Part shown: positions 40,590-46,428 of the stretch, piece after piece
How the letters are laid out: each line of letters opens with the position of its first letter
Numbering within the stretch: position 1 is the stretch's first letter
DNA from: Cupriavidus sp. 2SB
GTDB lineage: Bacteria > Pseudomonadota > Gammaproteobacteria > Burkholderiales > Burkholderiaceae
NCBI RefSeq assembly: GCF_005503625.1
Contig: NZ_SCMX01000054.1
Span: 1 to 46,428 of the forward strand
Direction of reading: 5' to 3'
DNA length: 46,428 nucleotides
Position numbers and translations under genes: made by a program
Notes under the pieces: generated by a model
What the model saw: the letters and a program-made list of their open reading frames with translations, nothing else
Databases searched by the model: none
What the model was told of the DNA's origin: nothing

Positions 40590-41470
40590 CCGTAGCCACG
40601 TCCAACACGCCCAACACGCCTGACGCGCTCGGCAAACCCTATCTCGTCGCCCAGATCACCGACCTGCATATCAAGGCGGGCGGTAAGCTGTCTTATCGCC
40701 GCGTGGACACTGCCGGTGCATTGCATGCGTTGATCGACACCATCCTGGCCGCACCGCAACTGGCCGACATCGTGGTGGTCACCGGCGATCTGGTCGACTT
40801 CGGCGACGAGCACGAATACCGCTTCCTGCGCGATATCCTGCAGCGCCTGCCGATGCCGGTGAAACTGCTCCCCGGCAATCACGATCACCGCACGTCGCTG
40901 CGGCGCGTCTTTCCCGATCACGACTACCTGTTCGAAGCCGGAGATGGCGAGGCACCGATGCACTACGCCATCGATGCCGGACCGCTGCGGCTCATCGGCT
41001 TCGACTGCACGCAGCCCGGTCAGCCCGGCGGCCGCGTGCAACCCGATGGCCTGGCCTGGCTCGACGCCACGCTGAATGCCGCTCCCGTGCGCCCGACGCT
41101 GGTCATGCTGCACCATCCGCCCTTTCATACCGGGATCGGACACATGGACGTGCAGGGGCTCGACAACGCCGCCGCGCTGGAAGCGGTTATCGCCCGCCAT
41201 CCGCAGGTGGAACGCGTGATCTGCGGCCATTTGCATCGGCACATCACGCGACGCTTCGGCGGCACGATTGCGATGACCGCACCGGGCCCGGCCCATCAGG
41301 TGGCGCTCGACCTCGACCCGCAAGCCGCGTCGCGCTTTCGCATGGAGCCGCCTGGCTACCTGCTGCACTGGTGGCACCCGTCGCACGGACTGGTCACGCA
41401 TCTGGCCGCCAGCGGCGACCACGGCCCGCTGCATCCGTTCTTCGATGCGGACGGCAGGCTAATCGACTAG
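40586..41470 (+). CDS. Metallophosphodiesterase, GpdQ/Icc-like
   Basis: This 294-residue binuclear metal phosphohydrolase has the five class III phosphodiesterase motifs in order: D26-x-H28 (ITDLH), G-D68 (VVTGDLVDFG), G-N98-H99-D100 (LLPGNHDH), H176-H177 (MLHHPPFHTG) and G-H215-x-H217 (CGHLHRH). The close of the domain (TIAMTAPGPAHQV) resembles GpdQ, which hydrolyses glycerophosphodiesters, and Icc, which hydrolyses cAMP. It has no signal peptide, so it is cytosolic. Four-base overlap with the importer ATPase implies that it acts on what the importer brings in. Substrate choice between a glycerophosphodiester and another diester is inference. Confidence 0.88.
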   Translation: MTVATSNTPNTPDALGKPYLVAQITDLHIKAGGKLSYRRVDTAGALHALIDTILAAPQLADIVVVTGDLVDFGDEHEYRFLRDILQRLPMPVKLLPGNHDHRTSLRRVFPDHDYLFEAGDGEAPMHYAIDAGPLRLIGFDCTQPGQPGGRVQPDGLAWLDATLNAAPVRPTLVMLHHPPFHTGIGHMDVQGLDNAAALEAVIARHPQVERVICGHLHRHITRRFGGTIAMTAPGPAHQVALDLDPQAASRFRMEPPGYLLHWWHPSHGLVTHLAASGDHGPLHPFFDADGRLID

Positions 41471-41502
41471 AACGTCGACCCAAACATCAAGCTGGAAAGA
41501 AA

Positions 41503-41560
41503 CCGCCTCAGGACGAGGCGGCTCGATCTCCCGCCTGCCGCCAGGGCAGGCCAGGAGATC
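41503..41560 (-). terminator. Double hairpin terminator after CsgG-like gene
   Basis: Reading the minus strand from the gene end, the first element is a long hairpin: GATCTCC/GGAGATC outer arms (41525-41531, 41554-41560) and GCCTGCC/GGCAGGC inner arms (41533-41539, 41545-41551). The second is CCGCCTC/GAGGCGG (41503-41509, 41515-41521) followed by TTTCTTTCC. The second hairpin with its T-rich tail is the likely terminator. Confidence 0.7.
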
Positions 41561-41571
41561 AGCGAGGCAGA

Positions 41572-42405
41572 TTACGAACCGACCTTCAACTGGCCGCCGC
41601 GACCCAGGCCGCCCTTGACTTCCTGGGCCTTGTAGTTGCGCAGCGAGACAACCATGTTGTTGTAGGCGTCCATGAACGCCGCCACGGTGGCCTTGCCTTC
41701 CGGCGTGCGCGAGAAACCGCCCAGGCCGCCAGCGGCACCGCCGCCGAACGCGCCCAGCGCCGCACCGAAGTTGGTGGCCGTCGCATTGCCTTCCGAGATC
41801 GACAGTTGTACGCCCGAGCGGATGTCCATCATGGTCAGCGTCACGACCGAGACCTTGCTCGACATGGCGCCGCCCACCAGCGCACCCACGCTGCCGAACA
41901 GGCTGCCCACGCCCGCGGCCAACTGGCCCGTGGGATCGTTGTCGATGATGATGGCCGGTTCCATGTAGTAGTCGGCGGCCACGCGCTGACCCTTCTGCTG
42001 CTTCGAACCGGCGCGGAACTCGCCCGAGTTGCGTTGCTTGTCCGTGATCGCGGTGAGCTTGCTCTCGGTACGATTGTTGCCCACGGACGTGATCACGAAG
42101 CAGTTCGACTGTTGCACGGCCAGGCGAATCAGCGGCTCGATGGTCGTGATCTTGGTGGCCGCGCCAAAGCTCGCATACCACTCCTTGCCCCGGCCATCGT
42201 CCACCGCCAGCGTGCCAAGCGGCTTGTCGCAACGTTCCAGCGTCGGATTGGCATTCACGCTGGTGGCGCCGCCCGCAGCGCCCGTGGCGGCCGTCGGCGC
42301 GTTGCCGGTGGTGATCGAACCGCCGCCACCGGGCATGCCGGCGCAACCTGCCAGAACCAGGGAAGCGGCCAGGGTGGCCAGGCGCAAAGATGTCTTCTTC
42401 TGCAT
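41572..42405 (-). CDS. CsgG/HfaB-like outer-membrane lipoprotein
   Basis: This 277-residue lipoprotein has signal and lipobox LVLAGC (Cys21). The body resembles CsgG/HfaB-type proteins: an early variable region with Gly/Ala-rich linker, EPLIRLAVQQSNCFVITSVG, a segment RVAADYYMEPAIII and a central strand SSKVSVVTLTMMDIRSGVQLSISEGNA read in parts. CsgG forms the curli secretion pore, while CsgG-like lipoproteins elsewhere have structural or unknown roles. No csgA, csgB, csgE or csgF is present here, so a curli role is unsupported. It may be transcribed with the Sel1 gene upstream on the same strand (128-base gap). Confidence 0.72.
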   Translation of the reverse strand: MQKKTSLRLATLAASLVLAGCAGMPGGGGSITTGNAPTAATGAAGGATSVNANPTLERCDKPLGTLAVDDGRGKEWYASFGAATKITTIEPLIRLAVQQSNCFVITSVGNNRTESKLTAITDKQRNSGEFRAGSKQQKGQRVAADYYMEPAIIIDNDPTGQLAAGVGSLFGSVGALVGGAMSSKVSVVTLTMMDIRSGVQLSISEGNATATNFGAALGAFGGGAAGGLGGFSRTPEGKATVAAFMDAYNNMVVSLRNYKAQEVKGGLGRGGQLKVGS

Positions 42406-42533
42406 GAGAAACGCGTTCCTGTAGACGGATAGATAAGAGATTCAGGGAGCGATGCCCACGCGGGAAGGGTTCCGGCGCGAGCGGGGGCGGAAGTGGCCTG
42501 CGTGGCAAACCTGCCGCAGGCCTCAACCCATGC

Positions 42534-43133
42534 CTAACGCAGGTACCAGCCGGAATTGCCCCAGACGTAGTAGTACGGATAACCGCTGTACCAACCGATC
42601 CAGGACTTGCGATAGGCTTCGCGCACGCGATACAGGGCCTGCTCGTCCTTCTTGGCGGCCTGCGCTTGCGGAATCAGTTCGGCGGCTTCCTTGTTGCCCT
42701 TGGCCGCCGCACGGGTCAGCCAGGCTTCCGCCTCGGCGGGGTCCGAGCCCATTTCCTCGAAACCCATCAGGTAGAGACGCCCCAGCGCCAACTGGGCCTG
42801 CACGTGGCCGTTGTCGCCAGCCTTGCGCAGCCATTCGATTGCCTGGTAGCTGTTGCGCTCCACGCCATCGCCACGCAGCAGGCGCAAACCCAGGTCATAG
42901 GCCGCGTTCGGATTGCGCTCGGCCACCTGCACCAGCGCGTTGAAGCGCCGCTCGGCCTCGGCATCCACCGGGGCGCCCTGGAACGTCGAGATACGGCGGT
43001 CCTGATCCGTGCAGCTATTGCCATTGCACAGACGCACCGTCTGCGAACGCGGCGCCAACTGCGACTCCGGGCTTTGTGCACACCCGGCAACGACAACCAA
43101 TGCGGAAAACAGGAAGGGAACGACAACCTTCAT
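42534..43133 (-). CDS. Sel1-repeat lipoprotein
   Basis: This 199-residue lipoprotein has signal MKVVVPFLFSALVVVAGC (Cys18). Between about residues 70 and 140 it has Sel1-type TPR-like repeats: AAYDLGLRLLRGDGVERNSYQ, then AIEWLRKAGDNGHVQAQLALGRLYLMG, then AEAWLTRAAAKGNKEAAELI, read in parts. The C-terminus is Tyr/Trp-rich (WIGWYSGYPYYYVWGNSGWYLR, final 22 residues). Sel1 repeats mediate protein contacts, often at the envelope. The ATG at 43133 has GGAG upstream; the longer frame has no signal. It is probably the first gene of a pair with the CsgG-like lipoprotein. Confidence 0.85.
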   Translation of the reverse strand: MKVVVPFLFSALVVVAGCAQSPESQLAPRSQTVRLCNGNSCTDQDRRISTFQGAPVDAEAERRFNALVQVAERNPNAAYDLGLRLLRGDGVERNSYQAIEWLRKAGDNGHVQAQLALGRLYLMGFEEMGSDPAEAEAWLTRAAAKGNKEAAELIPQAQAAKKDEQALYRVREAYRKSWIGWYSGYPYYYVWGNSGWYLR

Positions 43134-43592
43134 AGCAGACTCCACCCCGATATATTTATTTTTTCTGCTACAAAAATCACTTTTTGTAAGCAAACGTGTC
43201 GATTGTAACAGCATTGCATGTACCGTTTGCAATACATGAAAAGAGGGGTATCGGGCGTTTGTTGCGTGAGGGGTACGGTGAGTGGGGGACTTCGGCGCCA
43301 CTTATCCGTGATTGTCATAGATCACTTCAGGAAGTCAAAGGCCGAGGCAAGGCCGCCTGACGTCCTCAATCGCCACACAAAAAAATACCCGCAGCCGGGA
43401 GGTAGCGGGTATGAGAAGTGGTATGGACAAGTCGCGGAATTTGTCCATGGCCGACTCTGTCACCCGCCCACTACGCTGCCAATAATCTTTCCGGACTACT
43501 TCTATCGATCGAGGCCGTGCGGGCATGGACAAGCCGCGTCGAATCCAGTCCAATCAGGAACCTGCCGTTTCCGCCACTTGCGTCCTGCCCCC
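43134..43592. other. 459-base gene-free region before the two-component genes
   Basis: The left part (43134-43240) is AT-rich and probably holds the promoter of the Sel1 gene. The middle carries no convincing coding frame. From 43379 to about 43550 the minus strand shows hairpins and a terminator that suggest a small RNA. The right end must contain the promoter of the response regulator gene. Confidence 0.5.
43379..43448 (-). ncRNA. Candidate small RNA 3' part: two hairpins and a terminator
   Basis: On the minus strand, hairpin ATGGACAA-(10 bases)-TTGTCCAT at 43448-43423 is followed by a short unpaired stretch. Then comes ATACCCGC-(12 bases)-GCGGGTAT at 43412-43385, which runs into seven Ts (43385-43379). 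No protein gene on that strand ends nearby. The 5' end is not defined; the transcript may begin as far as about 43555 and would overlap the leader of the response regulator gene. It could instead be a leftover terminator of the regulator's antisense strand. Confidence 0.4.
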
Positions 43593-44222
43593 ATGTCGCG
43601 CGCCCGCCTGCTGCTTATCGACGATCACACCCTGTTTCGCACCGGCCTGAAGCTGCTGCTGGCCGACAGCCCCAGCGTGGCGTCGATCATCGAGGCTGGC
43701 GCCGTGATGCAGGCCGTGGAGCAGCATGGCACCCAACCCGTGGATATCGTGCTGCTCGATATCCAGATGCCTGGCCTGAACGGGATCGAGGGCATACGGG
43801 TGCTGCGGCGGCACTTTCCGGCCGCGCGCATCGTGATCGTCTCGGGCACCTCCGGCATCGAGGCGATCCCGGCCGAAGCGCGCCGCGAGATTGCCGGGTT
43901 CCTGCCGAAGTCCGCCGATGCGCACGAGATCGAGCAAGCCATTGCGGGTTGCCTGGCGGGCGGCACGCATTTTCCCGCGGAGGAACACCGCACCCTGGCC
44001 ACATCCGCGTACCAGCCGAGCCAGCTCACACCGCGCCAGCTGGAAGTGCTGAACCAGCTCAACCTGGGCCGCTCGAACAAGGTCATTGCCTATCACCTGG
44101 GCTTGTCCGAAAACACGGTGCGGGTTCATGTGGCGGCGATCCTCGATCACCTGGGCGTGGTCAGCCGCGTGGAGGCCATTCTGGAAGCGCAGCGGCGCGG
44201 CCTCGTGCAGGCCCAGCGCTGA
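43593..44222 (+). CDS. NarL/LuxR-type response regulator
   Basis: This 209-residue regulator has a receiver domain at 1-120 with acidic D10-D11, phospho-acceptor D56 (VLLDIQMPGLNG), the Ser/Thr of IVSGTSG and the K of FLPKSADA. A LuxR helix-turn-helix at about 143-205 follows (QLTPRQLEVLNQLNLGRSNK, then VIAYHLGLSENTVRVHVAAIL). The start at 43593 is set by homology; no strong ribosome binding site is seen. Twelve bases separate it from the hybrid kinase gene, with which it forms a two-component pair. Confidence 0.9.
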   Translation: MSRARLLLIDDHTLFRTGLKLLLADSPSVASIIEAGAVMQAVEQHGTQPVDIVLLDIQMPGLNGIEGIRVLRRHFPAARIVIVSGTSGIEAIPAEARREIAGFLPKSADAHEIEQAIAGCLAGGTHFPAEEHRTLATSAYQPSQLTPRQLEVLNQLNLGRSNKVIAYHLGLSENTVRVHVAAILDHLGVVSRVEAILEAQRRGLVQAQR

Positions 44223-44234
44223 TTCCGCGCAACC

Positions 44235-46022
44235 ATGGCCCTGTCGCTCCCGCCCCTGCTGCGCCGCCTGCCCCTGCTTCCCCGTTACGCCGAGCCGCGC
44301 CTGCTCACAGGGCAGATGGAGCTGATCGACCAGAGCTTCGGCATGGCCATGCTCGGCTGCTCACTGGCCGCGCTGATCCTGGGGTTAGGGCTGGCGCTGA
44401 CCGATGGACACCCGGGCGGCCTGCCGTGGGCCACCGCGACGGTGGCGCTCTGCGCCCTCGCGCATTTTGGCCGCTTCGCCCTGCCGGGCCGGCTGACCGA
44501 ATCCGGGTCGGGCCGCTACGCCCGCGCCATGACCGCCATGCTGGTGCTGATCGGCAGCTTGTGGGGCCTGGCCGCATGGCTCTATCTCGATATCCGCTCG
44601 CCGGCGGTGGTGATCTGCGTGCTGTCGCTGATCGCCGGTATGAGCGCCGCCGCGCTGGCAGTCTTCTCGGCCTGCCTGCCCGTGGCCGTGGGCTTCTTCG
44701 TGCCTGCCATCGTGCCGGTGTGGATCGTCTTCCTGAACACGCACGATGTGGCCTACCTGCCGATGTTCCTCGGCACGCCGCTCTACCTGTTTGTGCTGAT
44801 CGTGTTTGCGCGCAACTACTCGCGCGTAGCTGCGCATGCCATTGCGCTGCGCTTCGAGAACGTGGAGCTGATTTCACAGTTGCGCAACCAGACCGCACGT
44901 GCGGGCCATGCGCAGCGCGCCGCCGAAGAAGCGAATCGCGCCAAGTCTGTATTCCTGGCATCGGCCAGCCACGACCTGCGCCAGCCACTGCATGCACTTG
45001 GCCTGTTCCTGGTCTCGCTGGGCCGCACGTCGCTCGACCCTCATCAGCGCCAGTTGCTTGACCACATCGAGGCATCGTCTGGCGCAGCACGCGAGATGCT
45101 GAACACGCTGCTCGACTTCTCAAAGCTCGATGCCGGCGTGGTGACGCCGCGCCCCAAACCCTTCCGGCTGCAGCCGATCCTGCACAAGCTGGAAAACGAG
45201 TTCGCGCCGCAAGCCAACGAACGCGGCCTGGTCTACCGCACGCGCGACACCACGGCCACGCTGTTCGGTGACCCCACGCTGATCGAACTCATCCTGCGCA
45301 ACCTGATTGCCAACGCTATCCGCTACACACACAGCGGCGGGCTGCTCGTGGGTTGCCGGATCCGGCGCTTTCATGTGTCGGTGGAAGTCTGGGATACCGG
45401 CATCGGCATTCCCGCTGCGCAGCACGTCGAGATCTTTCGGGAATTCCACCAGCTCGGCAATCCGGAGCGCGACCAGCGCAAGGGACTGGGGCTGGGACTC
45501 GCGATTGTCGAAGGACTTGCGCGCACGATGCAGACGCGCGTGACGGTGGCGTCCGTCCCCGGCCGGGGATCGGTCTTCCGGCTGCGCTTGCCGCTGGCCT
45601 GGACGGCGCCCGAGGAAACTGCGCATCCCGACATCGCCGTGCGGCTCGACGGCCTGCGCGTCCTTGTGATTGACGACGACGCCGCCATCCGCGAGGCGAT
45701 GGCCGGACTGCTCTCTGTCTGGAACTGTCCGAGCCGCACCGCCGAAACCGAAGAAGACGCGCTCGCCGTGGTCGACAGCGGCTTCGTGCCCGACCTGATC
45801 CTGGCGGACTATCGCCTTCGCGGTCAGCGTACCGGCCACGAGGCAACGGCGGCTATCCGCGAACGCGCGGGCCGCCAGATTCCCACCATCATCATCACCG
45901 GCGATACCGCCGCCGATCGCCTGCGCAATGTCCACGCTGGCGGCACCGCGCTGCTGCACAAGCCCGTAGTGCCCGGCGAACTTCACGCGGCCATCAGCGG
46001 CCTGCTTCGCGCAGGCGCATGA
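44235..46022 (+). CDS. Hybrid sensor histidine kinase with receiver domain
   Basis: This 595-residue membrane kinase has six hydrophobic segments at about 35-195 and no large periplasmic loop. A coiled-coil linker follows at about 205-238, then the H-box with H246 (SASHDLRQPLHALG). The ATPase domain holds N-box N356/N360 (RNLIANAIRY), G1 (VWDTGIGIP) and G2 (GLGLGLAIV). A C-terminal receiver has D480-D482 and phospho-acceptor D525 (LILADYRLRG). It has no Hpt domain, so the phosphate would pass directly to the adjacent NarL-type regulator. The SHDLRQPLHAL H-box type is common in Burkholderiaceae. The signal is unknown; a multi-helix sensor suggests a membrane or redox cue. Confidence 0.92.
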   Translation: MALSLPPLLRRLPLLPRYAEPRLLTGQMELIDQSFGMAMLGCSLAALILGLGLALTDGHPGGLPWATATVALCALAHFGRFALPGRLTESGSGRYARAMTAMLVLIGSLWGLAAWLYLDIRSPAVVICVLSLIAGMSAAALAVFSACLPVAVGFFVPAIVPVWIVFLNTHDVAYLPMFLGTPLYLFVLIVFARNYSRVAAHAIALRFENVELISQLRNQTARAGHAQRAAEEANRAKSVFLASASHDLRQPLHALGLFLVSLGRTSLDPHQRQLLDHIEASSGAAREMLNTLLDFSKLDAGVVTPRPKPFRLQPILHKLENEFAPQANERGLVYRTRDTTATLFGDPTLIELILRNLIANAIRYTHSGGLLVGCRIRRFHVSVEVWDTGIGIPAAQHVEIFREFHQLGNPERDQRKGLGLGLAIVEGLARTMQTRVTVASVPGRGSVFRLRLPLAWTAPEETAHPDIAVRLDGLRVLVIDDDAAIREAMAGLLSVWNCPSRTAETEEDALAVVDSGFVPDLILADYRLRGQRTGHEATAAIRERAGRQIPTIIITGDTAADRLRNVHAGGTALLHKPVVPGELHAAISGLLRAGA

Positions 46023-46049
46023 ACACGATGCGAGAACGCCCTGCGGGCA

Positions 46050-46217
46050 TCAGCCAATAGGGCGCATCGGCATCAGCGAATAGGCAAAGACGAGCACGCC
46101 GACGATGGCCGGCGAGACGTACTTGAACGCCAGGCTCTGCGACTGCACGCCCAGATAGGCATACATGCACAGCAGCAACATGGCGCAGATATAGACGAGG
46201 CTGTCATAGACTTGCAT
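46050..46217 (-). CDS. Small membrane protein, 55 residues
   Basis: The minus strand encodes MQVYDSLVYICAMLLLCMYA, then YLGVQSQSLAFKYVSPAIVG, then VLVFAYSLMPMRPIG and a TGA. GGAGAC lies three bases before the ATG at 46217, the same ribosome binding site type as many genes here. There are two likely membrane helices (about 5-22 and 33-49) with a short polar loop. The family was not recognised. It is convergent with the hybrid kinase gene, with stops 27 bases apart. Confidence 0.65.
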   Translation of the reverse strand: MQVYDSLVYICAMLLLCMYAYLGVQSQSLAFKYVSPAIVGVLVFAYSLMPMRPIG

Positions 46218-46415
46218 GGTGTCTCCCAGAGTTCGTTCTACGACTACTTCTGTGACGCGCGGGCCGGCTCGTGGGGCACCCGCATTTTGTAATGCCGCTG
46301 CAATCTATTGAGGCCGATGGTCGCGCCATCGTCAGGGCGCGGCAATCATGGTTATCCCTTCGTTATGGGCGTTTGAGGGATGGTGCGGTGCGGGGGGGAT
46401 GTGGGGGATGTGATG

Positions 46416-46428
46416 GGCTCCCCTCTCC
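46416..46428. repeat. Interspersed palindrome copy 5, cut by window edge
   Basis: GGCTCCCCTCTCC at the last bases matches the left arm of the CCCCTCTCCC element; the partner arm lies outside the window. Confidence 0.55.

Noticed and set aside
1..46428. CRISPR arrays, tRNA or rRNA genes, insertion sequences, integrase or phage genes
   Set aside because: No regularly spaced repeats, no cloverleaf or rRNA sequence, and no transposase or integrase motifs were seen.

Overview
The window reads as chromosomal DNA of a GC-rich beta-proteobacterium of the family Burkholderiaceae, most likely a Cupriavidus or close Ralstonia relative. This is inferred from the DUF4148 secreted protein, two Bug-type (tripartite tricarboxylate) receptor genes, the Burkholderiales-type porin and the GGAGAC-type ribosome binding sites. 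No tRNA, rRNA operon, CRISPR array, insertion sequence, phage gene or replication origin was seen. The sequence is dense, ordinary-looking chromosome with many small transcription units.

Layout. 1-4.8 kb: the end of a DUF3299 gene, a decayed gene remnant, a DUF4148 protein, a ClC chloride channel, a RidA-like protein and a nitronate monooxygenase. 4.9-10 kb: a short-chain dehydrogenase lacking the usual catalytic Tyr, a lipoyl-domain/dihydrolipoyl dehydrogenase fusion behind a perfect 11-bp inverted repeat, a GlxA-type AraC regulator divergent from an HD-domain protein around a 19-bp palindrome, and a stand-alone receiver protein. 10-20.5 kb: a polycarboxylate catabolism island containing D-2-hydroxyacid dehydrogenase, Bug receptor, class II aldolase, TcuB, TcuA, LysR, GalC-like aldolase, GalB-like hydratase, a second Bug receptor and a second LysR. 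20.5-29.2 kb: an EmrB/HsrA-type MFS pump, a YncD/PqqU-like TonB receptor divergent from a long-chain ChrA, a VOC/TetR divergent pair with two operators, two lipoproteins and an exported catalase.

29.2-35.4 kb: a probable 6S RNA on the minus strand, an unknown 101-residue protein, a major porin, a class A penicillin-binding protein, an EAL protein and an NTF2-like protein. 35.5-41.5 kb: a LacI regulator with a 22-bp palindromic operator, followed by a complete ABC importer (binding protein, two permeases, ATPase) translationally coupled to a GpdQ/Icc-type phosphodiesterase. This looks like a self-contained uptake-and-hydrolysis operon for a phosphodiester or phosphonate-like solute. 41.5-46.4 kb: a CsgG-like lipoprotein, a Sel1-repeat lipoprotein, a possible small RNA, a NarL-type regulator with a hybrid histidine kinase, and a 55-residue membrane protein.

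A recurrent signal is an interspersed palindrome with arms CCCCTCTCCC/GGGAGAGGGG. It occurs in at least five intergenic gaps, once as a compound element, and begins again at the right window edge. The observations most worth following are the Tcu/Gal/Bug island, the LacI-ABC-phosphodiesterase operon, the lipoyl-Lpd fusion with its leader hairpin, and the two candidate RNA genes. All functional names rest on motifs and family resemblance read by eye; no database search was possible.
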